From NCBI GenBank assembly GCA_963820075.1, contig CAWFYS010000015.1, positions 1-64,000 of the forward strand: a stretch of DNA of 64,000 nucleotides, in the 5' to 3' direction. The stretch is from Kumtagia sp963820075. GTDB taxonomy: Bacteria > Pseudomonadota > Alphaproteobacteria > Rhizobiales > Rhizobiaceae. Made by a program: the position numbers and the translations under genes. Positions 37,155 through 44,847 of this stretch are shown in pieces; the first letter of the stretch is position 1; the number at the start of each line of letters is the position of its first letter. The notes below the pieces were generated by a model. It was given only the letters and a program-made list of their open reading frames with translations, was not told the DNA's origin and made no database searches.

Positions 37155-37783
37155 AGGCCGGCCCTCGCCAGTGCGTTGATGCATGCCGCCGTCATGGCGC
37201 TGCCGCCGAGCCGCCCGCGCACGATGGCGAAGGGCACACGATAGGCGTTCTCGGCCAGGGCGTCCTTCGATTCGGCCGCACCCACAAAGCCGACCGGCAT
37301 GCCGATGATCGCGGCCGGCTTCGGCGCGCCGTCGCGCAGAAGTTCAAGCAGGAAATACAACGCAGTCGGCGCGTTGCCTATGGCGACGACCGAACCAGCC
37401 ATACGCTCTCCCCACAGCTTGATCGCGGCGGCGGAGCGGGTGTTGCCGATCTCCCTGGCGATGGCTGCCGTGCGCGGATCGCGCAGCGTGCAGATGACCT
37501 CGTTGGCCGCCGGCAGCCTGGCGCGGGTGACGCCATGCGCCACCATTTCGGCGTCGCAGAAGATCGGAGCGCCGGCCCGCAGGGCCGTCCGCGCCGCCTC
37601 GACGAAATCCTGCGAGAACACGAAATGCCGCGCGGCCTCAACCTGCCCGCAGGCGTGGATCATGCGGATGGCGACATCGGCCTCGGCCTCATTGAAGCGG
37701 GAAAGGTCGGCCTCCCGCCGGATGATGGCGAAGGAGCGCTCGTAGATGGCGTCGCCGTCGCGGATATAGTCATAGGCCGTCAT
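37151..37783 (-). CDS. cobH: Precorrin-8X methylmutase
   Basis: A protein of 210 residues that moves a methyl group from C11 to C12 to give hydrogenobyrinic acid. It starts 'MTAYDYIRDGDAIYERSFAI', holds the catalytic His region 'VAIRMIHACGQVEAARHFVF', and 'IFCDAEMVAHGVTRARLPA' with 'AIIGMPVGFVGAAESKDALA'. It overlaps cobG upstream by ATGA and cobI downstream by GTGA. Confidence 0.95.
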   Translation of the reverse strand: MTAYDYIRDGDAIYERSFAIIRREADLSRFNEAEADVAIRMIHACGQVEAARHFVFSQDFVEAARTALRAGAPIFCDAEMVAHGVTRARLPAANEVICTLRDPRTAAIAREIGNTRSAAAIKLWGERMAGSVVAIGNAPTALYFLLELLRDGAPKPAAIIGMPVGFVGAAESKDALAENAYRVPFAIVRGRLGGSAMTAACINALARAGL

Positions 37784-39201
37784 GGTCGTCCTCGCCCGAA
37801 TGCCGCGGTCAGCCGCGCCTGGTCCTGTTCGCCCGCGCTACGCCGCGGGGGCTCTGCGTCGGCGCGTTCCGCCCGCGAAACCATCGTGGCGTGCGCCACT
37901 GCCGCGATGGCCCGTGGCAGGCCGCATTCGGACCTGTAGGCCACCGGCATCGCCTTGGTTGTTCCCCCCACGACAAGTCCCGCGCCGTTTTCGCCGCCGA
38001 CGATGGTGATGTCGGCCGCCGCCTGCCGTGCGCAGCCTTTCTCGCAGCCGGAAATGTGGATGGAGAGGTCATCACTCGCGAAAGTGTCGTGGAGAGGGTC
38101 AGACGGGCCGAACCGGTCTCCAAGCTCCTTGGCCAACTCGGACGCCACGGCTCGCGCGGCGATCTTTCCCGACGCGCAGGCCGGCGCGCCCGGGCAGGCT
38201 GTGATTCGGCGCCGCGGGTCGGACGCCTCGGTGATGAAGTCCAGTTCCGCAGCGGCTTGCCGGATCGCCTCGGCCGCCACCGCCGACGGGCAGATGGGCA
38301 TCAGAATGCGCCGCGGAGCCGGGCGAATCTCGATAACGCCCAGCGACCCGGCGCGGCTGGCGAAATCGGCGAGCCGTGCCGCGTCGGTGTGGCCGAAAGG
38401 CAGGGCGACGGCCAGAGTGGCGCGGGCGGCCCGCAATGGCACGAGGCCTGGAAAGCCGGCGTCGAGAGGTTCGCGCTCCGAGTTGCTCCCTTTGCGCCCA
38501 TCTGAAAGGGAAGCGCCGGGCAGAACAGTGGGACGGGCGGAGAAACCTGGCTCCTTGCGAAGCAGCGAAGCGGAAAGGTCCCTGGCGCGCGCGTCGCGGC
38601 CGCGCTCGGCTATCCCGGAGAGAATCGTCAGGACCGCCGCGACAGCCGCATCCTCCTCGAACAAGGCGACCGGCGTCGCCGTGTCCGCATCCCCGGCGAT
38701 CAGTAGCCGCCAGCGCACCGCGACTCCATGCCGTTCGGAAGTCAGCCTCGCATCCGCCGCGACCGAATCCATCGTAACGTGGCCTCCGCCATCAATCACC
38801 ACCGAGACTTTCGGACCCAGCCGCTCAGCCAGCCCGGCGGCCGATATGGCGGAGCGGATGCGCTCCGCCACCGGCAGCGGATTGGCGACTTCACCAAGGT
38901 CCAGACCAGCAAGCGGACCGGTCTCCACAGACACGCCGACGCGCACGGCGATGCCCAGGTCCTCGACATCCTCGGCAAAGGCGAGGGCCGAGGCGTCGGA
39001 AAAACCGCGAAATTGCAGGCTGCCTCGCGATGTCACCTCAACCACGCCATTGCCGTAGCGCGCCGCCGATTTGCAAAGTCCGATCAAGCTTTTGGGCGAA
39101 AGCCCTCCGGAAACGGGCAAGAGACGAACCAATAGCCCGTCGCCGGTCGGCATCGGCGCCGCAAGCGCCGGGCACGCGCCGCGCCGAAGGCCAGCGCTCA
39201 T
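37780..39201 (-). CDS. cobG: Precorrin-3B synthase
   Basis: An oxygen-dependent monooxygenase of about 473 residues related to sulfite and nitrite reductases. The siroheme/4Fe-4S Cys pattern is in 'RRRITACPGAPACASGKIAA' and 'SIHISGCEKGCARQAAADIT'. CobG marks the aerobic route. Between residues of about 235 and 265 it has a stretch rich in Ser, Arg and Gly that I do not expect in the fold and that may be an insertion. The ATG at 39201 overlaps the cobN stop. Confidence 0.93.
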   Translation of the reverse strand: MSAGLRRGACPALAAPMPTGDGLLVRLLPVSGGLSPKSLIGLCKSAARYGNGVVEVTSRGSLQFRGFSDASALAFAEDVEDLGIAVRVGVSVETGPLAGLDLGEVANPLPVAERIRSAISAAGLAERLGPKVSVVIDGGGHVTMDSVAADARLTSERHGVAVRWRLLIAGDADTATPVALFEEDAAVAAVLTILSGIAERGRDARARDLSASLLRKEPGFSARPTVLPGASLSDGRKGSNSEREPLDAGFPGLVPLRAARATLAVALPFGHTDAARLADFASRAGSLGVIEIRPAPRRILMPICPSAVAAEAIRQAAAELDFITEASDPRRRITACPGAPACASGKIAARAVASELAKELGDRFGPSDPLHDTFASDDLSIHISGCEKGCARQAAADITIVGGENGAGLVVGGTTKAMPVAYRSECGLPRAIAAVAHATMVSRAERADAEPPRRSAGEQDQARLTAAFGRGRP

Positions 39202-42200
39202 GCCGCCGGCTCCAATCCGCGCGCTTCGGCGATCAGCGCGGCGAGATCGTCGTCGACGGAATTGCGCAGCGGGTGCCAAAGGCCGCGCCGCCGCGCCGCA
39301 GCCAGCCGCTCGGCGATGGCGCGGGCGGCGGCGGGGTTTTCGCGGATCAGGAACTCGCGCACCCGCTGGTCGCCGACATAGGCGTCGTGGATCGCCTCGA
39401 TGAGCGCGCCGGGAATGGCGTTCGTGGTTTCGGCGAAACCGACCAGCCGGTCGACCGTTTCGGCGAATTCCGAGGCGCCGCGCGGCCCGTGCCGCATCTG
39501 GCCCTCAATGAAGCGCGGATTGGTGGCGCGCGCCCTGACGACGCGCGTGACCGCTTCCGTCACCGAGCGCGGCCGCGGGCGCGCCGGGTCGGTCGTGTCG
39601 AGCACGATCACGTCGGCGTTGCGGCCGAGGGCGGCAAGGGCGGCGGAAAAGCCGCCGATGAAGGCGACATCGGCAGAGCCTTCGAGAATGTCGCGGGTCG
39701 GGTCGTCGCCGGTGTGGACGAGCAGGTCGGCCTCGGCTATGCGGCCGGCGAATGCGCCCGGCGCGGCCTCGCCCTCGCCGTCGGCGCCGCCATAGGCGTG
39801 GGAAGCCGCCTCCAGATATGCCTTGCCGATCTCCTCGCGCGCCGCCCAGTTGCCGCGCGCCAGAAGGTCTTCGACCCCGGCTCCATAGGTGCCGGGGGAG
39901 GAGCCGAAGATGCGGGCAGGGGCCTTGCCGCCAGCGCGAGCCGCAGCGGCCAGCGGATTGTCGCCGTCATCCTCGCCGCAGGCGGCGACGGCGCGCGCGG
40001 CCGCATCCATCAGGGCGATCTGCGTCGGAAACATGTCGCGGAACAGGCCGGAAATGCGCCAGGTCACATCGACGCGCGGCCGGCCCACAGTGGCCATCGG
40101 CAGCACTTCGATGCCGGTGACGCGCCCGGTGGCGGCGTCCCATTGGGGGCGGCAGCCCATCAGCGCAAGGCCCTGGGCGATCTCCTCGCCGCCGGTGCGA
40201 AGGCTGGCGCTGCCCCACAGATCGATCACCAGCGAGCGCGGCCAGTCGCCATGATCCTGCAGATAGCGGCGCAAAACATCCTCGGCGGCGGCCTTGCCGA
40301 GGTCGAAAGCGGTCGGCGTCGGCATGGTGCGCGGGTCGGTGGTGAACAGGTTGCGGCCGGTCGGCAGCACGTCGGTGCGGCCGCGCGCCGGCGCGCCGGC
40401 GGGCCCGGCGCGGATGTGGCGGCCGTCAAGCGCCGCCAGCAGGGCCATGCGCTCGGCTCGCGCGCAGGCGCGGCGCGCTTCGTGCGCCTCGGTTTCCGCA
40501 GCGCGGCCATAGACATGCAGCCCGTCCTTGACCGCGAAATCCTTCAGGTCGCAGAGCCAGGCGTCGATGCGGCGCAGCGCCTCGTCGGGCGCGTCGGTGT
40601 TGGCAACGCCCGCTTCGGCTGCAAGGCCGCTATTGGCGGCCGTCTCGACGATCAACGCCGCCAGACGGTCGCGGCGGCGGCGGTCGAGGCCGTCGGCCTG
40701 GGCATATTCGTCGACCAGCCGTTCGAGCTTCTGCTGATGCGCATCGAGACCGGCAGCGACGGTCGGCGGCGGCAAATGGCCGAGGGTGACAGCCGCGATG
40801 CGGCGCTTGGCCTGTGCCGCCTCGCCGGGATTGCTGACGATGAAGGGATAGACAACCGGCAGTGATCCGGCGACGATCTCGGGGAAGCAATTCTTGGTCA
40901 GCGCGACCGTCTTGCCCGGCAGCCATTCCAGCGTGCCATGGGCGCCGACATGCACCAGGGCGTCGCAGCCTAGGCTCTCCCGCAACCACAGGCCGAAGGC
41001 AACAAGCGCGTGGCGCGGCGGCAGCGACGCATCGTGATAGTCGGCGCGGCGGTCGGCGGATCGGCCGCGATCCGGCGCGAGAGCGACGGTGACATGGCCG
41101 AAGCGCGCGGCGCGAAAGCGGAAGAAAGGCGCCCGGTTTTGGCTCGATGATGCGGGGGATGCCGCATCCTCCTCCGCGTCACCCCATGCCGATTCGACAG
41201 CTTCCATCGCCTCGGCCGGAAGGCGGCCGGCCATGCGGCGGTAGTCTTCGAGCGCCAGTCCATCGCTTTCTGTTGCCAGGAGATCGAGCAGCATACGCGG
41301 CGTTTCCGGAATAGATTCAACGCTGTAGCCTGCCACCTTCAGATCGTGCAGCATGGCAAGAACGCTTGCCGGCACGTCGAGCCCCACCGCATAGCCGGTC
41401 CGCCCGGGCGCTGACGGATAATCGGGAATGAGGATTGCCAGCCGGCGGGCTTCGCGCCGCGTCCGCGTCAGTTTCAGGAACGCGGCGATGCGGGCGGCCA
41501 CCTGACCGACCCTGTCCGGTTCAGGCGTGTTGGCGAGGGCGGTGAAGCCAAGGGCTTGATCTATTGTGCTTTCCGCCTTGAAAGACAGCGCGCCGGCCAG
41601 AATGCGGCCGTCAAGCTCCGGCATCACGACATGCATGGCAAGGTCAGCCGGCGCCAGACCGCGCATATTCTTCGCCCAGACCTCGCGCCGCGTGGTTGCG
41701 ACGATCACTTGAAAGACCGGCACCGCTGCCCGATCGAACAAAGTGTCGGCGCCGGGCTCTGCGCCGGTCGCGAAGGCCGTGGCGGTGATGATTGCCGCCG
41801 GCGCGAGATCGCGAATGGCCGCCTCCACGAAGGCCGCCGATTCGGCGTCCTTCAGGCTGGCGACGAAGATGGGCACGGGCACAATGCCTTTTGCTTTCAG
41901 CGCCTCGCACAAGGCGTCGATCGGTGCGACATCGTCGGCCAGCAGCATCGAGCGATAGAAGAGGATCGGGACAAGCGGCGCTTTTTCTTCCCTGCGAGGG
42001 CAAGGTTCCGAACTCGGGTTGACGGGATGGCCGTTCGGCCCTCTCTCTGGCCGCTGCGAGGCCACCTCTCCCCCGCTTTCCGGGGGCGAGGAAACGCCGG
42101 CCGGGCCGCTTGGCCCCCTTCCTCGCTCCCGCAGGGGGCGAGGCGGCTTGTAAAGCAAGCCGGAGAGGGGACTTTCATTCTTGGCTAATCCGAGGTCGGA

Positions 42201-42749
42201 GCCCCGCTCGTAGAACCCGGCCTTGGGCACCGGAACGGAAGCATTCGCGGCCGCTTCACCGCGGGCCAATGCCGCCAGCCGCCGCGCCAGCCCATCCATA
42301 TTGCCCGGTCCGCCCTCGCGGAAGAAGGCGAGCAGAGCATTCAGTTCGCCTCGCGCAAGCGTCGAACACTCGACCAGCCGCTCGTCCTGTTCGCGGCATT
42401 CGCCCGGCAGCAGCGCGAGCCGGATGCCCTTGCCGCGCGCCAGCGCCGCCAGTTGGTCGCAGCCGTAGCGCCACCAGTCGTAGCCGCCGAGGATGCGGAC
42501 CAGGATAACCTTGGCATGCGCTGCGACCTTCTCCAGCCAGAGATCCACCGACATCGGATGGCGCAGGTCGCGCAGTGCCGCCAGCCGCATCGATGGCAAG
42601 GCAGCCTGTCCGCGATTCCAGGCGGCGGCGATCGCCGCCAGATCGCTGTCGGTGAAGGAAAGCGCCACGACGTCCGCCGGCGACTGGCGCAGGTCGACCG
42701 GCTCGACCAGATCGTCGAGCGTCGCGGATGTCGTGGGCAGGATGTGCAT
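39198..42749 (-). CDS. cobN: Cobaltochelatase subunit CobN
   Basis: The large subunit (1183 residues) that inserts cobalt into hydrogenobyrinic acid a,c-diamide together with CobS and CobT chelatase partners, which are not in the window. Blocks include 'LVRILGGYDWWRYGCDQLAA', 'VPVFQVIVATTRREVWAKNM', 'LVHVGAHGTLEWLPGKTVAL' and 'SLVIDLWGSASLRTGGEEIA'. It is a little shorter than usual. Residues of about 182-257 are out of character, Pro/Arg/Gly-rich, and encoded by palindromic repeat DNA (41979-42206). It follows cobW after a 414-bp spacer full of repeats. Confidence 0.93.
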   Translation of the reverse strand: MHILPTTSATLDDLVEPVDLRQSPADVVALSFTDSDLAAIAAAWNRGQAALPSMRLAALRDLRHPMSVDLWLEKVAAHAKVILVRILGGYDWWRYGCDQLAALARGKGIRLALLPGECREQDERLVECSTLARGELNALLAFFREGGPGNMDGLARRLAALARGEAAANASVPVPKAGFYERGSDLGLAKNESPLSGLLYKPPRPLRERGRGPSGPAGVSSPPESGGEVASQRPERGPNGHPVNPSSEPCPRREEKAPLVPILFYRSMLLADDVAPIDALCEALKAKGIVPVPIFVASLKDAESAAFVEAAIRDLAPAAIITATAFATGAEPGADTLFDRAAVPVFQVIVATTRREVWAKNMRGLAPADLAMHVVMPELDGRILAGALSFKAESTIDQALGFTALANTPEPDRVGQVAARIAAFLKLTRTRREARRLAILIPDYPSAPGRTGYAVGLDVPASVLAMLHDLKVAGYSVESIPETPRMLLDLLATESDGLALEDYRRMAGRLPAEAMEAVESAWGDAEEDAASPASSSQNRAPFFRFRAARFGHVTVALAPDRGRSADRRADYHDASLPPRHALVAFGLWLRESLGCDALVHVGAHGTLEWLPGKTVALTKNCFPEIVAGSLPVVYPFIVSNPGEAAQAKRRIAAVTLGHLPPPTVAAGLDAHQQKLERLVDEYAQADGLDRRRRDRLAALIVETAANSGLAAEAGVANTDAPDEALRRIDAWLCDLKDFAVKDGLHVYGRAAETEAHEARRACARAERMALLAALDGRHIRAGPAGAPARGRTDVLPTGRNLFTTDPRTMPTPTAFDLGKAAAEDVLRRYLQDHGDWPRSLVIDLWGSASLRTGGEEIAQGLALMGCRPQWDAATGRVTGIEVLPMATVGRPRVDVTWRISGLFRDMFPTQIALMDAAARAVAACGEDDGDNPLAAAARAGGKAPARIFGSSPGTYGAGVEDLLARGNWAAREEIGKAYLEAASHAYGGADGEGEAAPGAFAGRIAEADLLVHTGDDPTRDILEGSADVAFIGGFSAALAALGRNADVIVLDTTDPARPRPRSVTEAVTRVVRARATNPRFIEGQMRHGPRGASEFAETVDRLVGFAETTNAIPGALIEAIHDAYVGDQRVREFLIRENPAAARAIAERLAAARRRGLWHPLRNSVDDDLAALIAEARGLEPAA
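41979..42206. repeat. Palindromic repeat insertion inside cobN, in frame
   Basis: A segment of about 228 bp (76 codons) in cobN. It includes the inverted pair CCTCTCCCCCGCTTTCC / GGGGGCGAGG around 42063-42092 and CCCTGCGAGGGCAAGG, and TCGCTCCCGCAGGGGGCGAGG near 42123. These are signs of rhizobial intergenic mosaic repeats. The frame stays open, so the protein gains a low-complexity loop. Borders are estimated from where typical CobN sequence stops and resumes. Confidence 0.65.
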
Positions 42750-42825
42750 GGAACGATCCTAGCCGGACGAGATGAGATGAGGCGGGTTGCGGGTGGGCCG
42801 GTTGCCGTCTTCGCCGAGGCTAATC

Positions 42826-42923
42826 AGGTTCCGGAAAAGTGTGTCACGGTTTTCCGACAGAAACCTGCGACAGAACAAGAGGCTAAGCAGGCGAAGCGTG
42901 GGTGAATCCACGCAAGTCTGCTT
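42826..42923 (+). repeat. Dispersed hairpin repeat, copy 3
   Basis: The fullest copy: CAGGTTCCGGAAAAGTGT, CACGGTTTTCCGACAG, CCTGCGACAGAACAAGAGG, then GCGTGGGTGAATCCACGC and AAGTCTGC. The GCGTGG/CCACGC hairpin is retained although the loop differs. It lies between cobN and the large palindrome at 42943-43086. Confidence 0.8.
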
Positions 42924-42942
42924 AGTGCTCGACGTTGCCCCG

Positions 42943-43086
42943 CTCTGTCCTGCCGGACATCTCCCCCACAAGGGGGGAGATTGGCAGCTTCGGCTTTGTC
43001 GCCTTTTCGGCAACCTCGGCGATTGGCGAAGCCCTTCATGACAGCCAATCTCCCCCCTTGTGGGGGAGATGTCCGGCAGGACAGAG
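42943..43086. repeat. Large perfect palindromic repeat (43-bp arms)
   Basis: Arms 42943-42985 and 43044-43086 are exact inverted copies of 43 nt, starting CTCTGTCCTGCCGGACATCT. Each arm contains its own smaller palindrome (CCCCCACAAGGGGGG). The 58-nt centre has further short inverted repeats. It is a rhizobial intergenic mosaic element of the RIME type by appearance. It lies inside the cobW-cobN spacer and would form a very stable hairpin in the cob transcript. Confidence 0.85.
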
Positions 43087-43163
43087 AGGGGCGTGACGCG
43101 CGAGGCAGTGCCGGAAGTGCCGGGCAGGACAGTGGCGGCTGCGTGGGGGCGTCGCATCTCCAA

Positions 43164-44201
43164 CTACCCCACAAGAATCCGCTCGACGGCGGCGCGGTCC
43201 AGTCCTTTCAGACCAATCACGACCAGCCGCGAGCGGCGGTCGTCTGCCGGCGTCCAGGCGCGGTCGTAGTAGTGGTTGACGCGCGCGCCGACGGCTTGCA
43301 GCAGGAGCCGCATCGGCTTGCCGTCGACGGCGACGAATCCCTTCATGCGCAGCACATTCTCGCTTTCGGCGGCAGCCGAGACGCGGCGGGCGAGGTCTTC
43401 CGCATCGGTGACGCCGGGCAGTTCGATGATGAAGGAATCGAAATCGTCGTGCTCGTGGTCGAGCATGCCGTCGTGATGCGTCCTGCGGTTTTCGATGTCG
43501 TCCTCGACGGCCAGGCCAAGGCCCAGCAGTACGGACGGATCGACGCGGCCCTGCGCCGTCGGGACGATCTTAACGGCGCGCGACAGATGCGCGTCGATCA
43601 GGCCGGTCGCCCTCAGGCTGGATTCGGCGTCCATAAGATCGCTCTTCGACAGGATCACGAGGTCGGCGCAGGCAACCTGGTCCTCGAAGACTTCCTCGAC
43701 CGGATCGTCATGGTCGAGCGAATCGTCGGCGGCGCGCTGCGCGGCAAGCGCATCCATGTCGGAAGCGACCGGCCGGCGGCGAGCGCCGGGCCGTCGACCA
43801 CCGCGACCACGCCGTCCACCGTGACGCGGCTCTTCACACGTCGGCCACTGGAACGCCTGCACCAGCGGCTTCGGCAAGGCCAGGCCGGAGGTCTCGATGA
43901 TGATGTGGTCGACCTTCGGCTCCCTGGCCAGAATCAGGTCGAGCGCCGGGACGAAATCGTCGGCGACGGTGCAGCACAGGCAGCCATTGGCGAGTTCGAT
44001 GATGTTTTCCTCCGGGCAGGCCTCGACGCCGCAGCCCTTCAGGATTTCGCCGTCAATGCCGACGTCGCCGAATTCGTTGACGATCAGCGCCAGCCGCCTT
44101 CCGCCGGCATTTTCGAGGATGTGGCGGATCATCGTCGTCTTGCCGGCGCCGAGAAAGCCGGTGACGACGGTGCAGGGAACGCGGTTGAGGGATGCGGTCA
44201 T
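43164..44201 (-). CDS. cobW: CobW GTPase, metal chaperone-like (two compensating frameshifts)
   Basis: A G3E-family GTPase of about 345 residues thought to supply cobalt to the chelatase. The P-loop 'VVTGFLGAGKTTMIRHIL', the metal motif 'ELANGCLCCTVADDFVPALD' (CxCC) and the guanine motif 'VILSKSDLM' are present. From about 43838 to 43762 the frame is off by one and then restored, so some 25 residues read wrongly; the other frame gives the expected 'SRVTVDGVVAVVDGPALAAG'. The ATG at 44201 overlaps the DUF1636 stop as ATGA. It is in the riboswitch-controlled transcript. Confidence 0.9.
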   Translation of the reverse strand: MTASLNRVPCTVVTGFLGAGKTTMIRHILENAGGRRLALIVNEFGDVGIDGEILKGCGVEACPEENIIELANGCLCCTVADDFVPALDLILAREPKVDHIIIETSGLALPKPLVQAFQWPTCEEPRHGGRRGRGGRRPGARRRPVASDMDALAAQRAADDSLDHDDPVEEVFEDQVACADLVILSKSDLMDAESSLRATGLIDAHLSRAVKIVPTAQGRVDPSVLLGLGLAVEDDIENRRTHHDGMLDHEHDDFDSFIIELPGVTDAEDLARRVSAAAESENVLRMKGFVAVDGKPMRLLLQAVGARVNHYYDRAWTPADDRRSRLVVIGLKGLDRAAVERILVG

Positions 44202-44614
44202 GAAGGGTCCTCGAGGATGGCAAGGGGCGGAATGCGGGCGACGAGCCCGCGCTTGAGGCAGTCGGGGCGTCCGCGCCAGGGCAGCAGTCCGTCCGTCGAT
44301 GTCGAGAAGAGCAGCGCGCCGGCGATCAGGTCGGGGCCGCTGCCGGCAGTCAGATCGCCGAAGACGTAGCTCCAGCAGCCGTCGCGCAGCAGCGCGGCGC
44401 TGAGACGGCGCTTGCAATTGCCGAGGCATTCGACCTGGCGGACCGCCACGCCGGTGCCGCGCGCGATCTCGCCGACAGCGTTGCCGAGGAGTTCGCCCGG
44501 ACGCGGGCGGGCGTCGGAACCCGTCTCGTCGCGGCAGGACGAGCAGACGACGAGCGTAATTCCTTCCACGGGAATGGCGGCGGCTTCGATCGTCGGGCGT
44601 GGGTCGACTGTCAC
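44198..44614 (-). CDS. DUF1636 ferredoxin-like protein, first gene of the riboswitch operon
   Basis: A protein of 138 residues with two Cys pairs in 'LVVCSSCRDETGSD' and 'VECLGNCKRRLS', as in thioredoxin-like 2Fe-2S ferredoxins. DUF1636 proteins are common next to cobW and cobN in alphaproteobacteria, so a role in cobalt insertion or redox support of the chelatase is likely but unproven. The GTG at 44614 has AGGAG 9-10 bases upstream and lies about 50 bp after the riboswitch. It overlaps cobW by 4 bp. Confidence 0.85.
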   Translation of the reverse strand: MTVDPRPTIEAAAIPVEGITLVVCSSCRDETGSDARPRPGELLGNAVGEIARGTGVAVRQVECLGNCKRRLSAALLRDGCWSYVFGDLTAGSGPDLIAGALLFSTSTDGLLPWRGRPDCLKRGLVARIPPLAILEDPS

Positions 44615-44663
44615 GTTATGCGGCTCCTCGTCCGGGTCACCCGCCGGACAATGGGATTTCGGT

Positions 44664-44846
44664 CTTGACGGCAGGTCTCCTGGCTCGCGGTTCTTCGCGT
44701 CGCGCCGCCTTCCCGGATGCCTCCAGTGGCCTTCGGCGCAAGCTAGCCGCCTACAGTTGCGGGGACAGCTACGGCATTGGGAGAGAGTCCCGCACCGCAT
44801 TCCCTCTTAGCCCTTCCCTTTGCCGGGAAGGGACCGTCGGCAGCGA
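44664..44846 (-). ncRNA. Cobalamin (B12) riboswitch
   Basis: On the minus strand the order is GGGAATGCGGTG, GCTGTCCCCGCAACTGTA, GGCCACTGG, GGGAAGGCGGCGCGAC, and the B12 box GAGCCAGGAGACCTGCCGTC (about 44667-44686). This is the full conserved core of the cobalamin aptamer. It sits just before the DUF1636-cobW-cobN genes and would switch them off when adenosylcobalamin is plentiful, by hiding the ribosome site or by termination. Its 5' edge is estimated; it touches the 3' end of the glycosylase gene. Confidence 0.93.
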
Positions 44847-44847
44847 T

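Noticed and set aside
39030..40865. 611-codon plus-strand frame opposite cobN
   Set aside because: No family features, and it lies wholly antisense to conserved CobN sequence.
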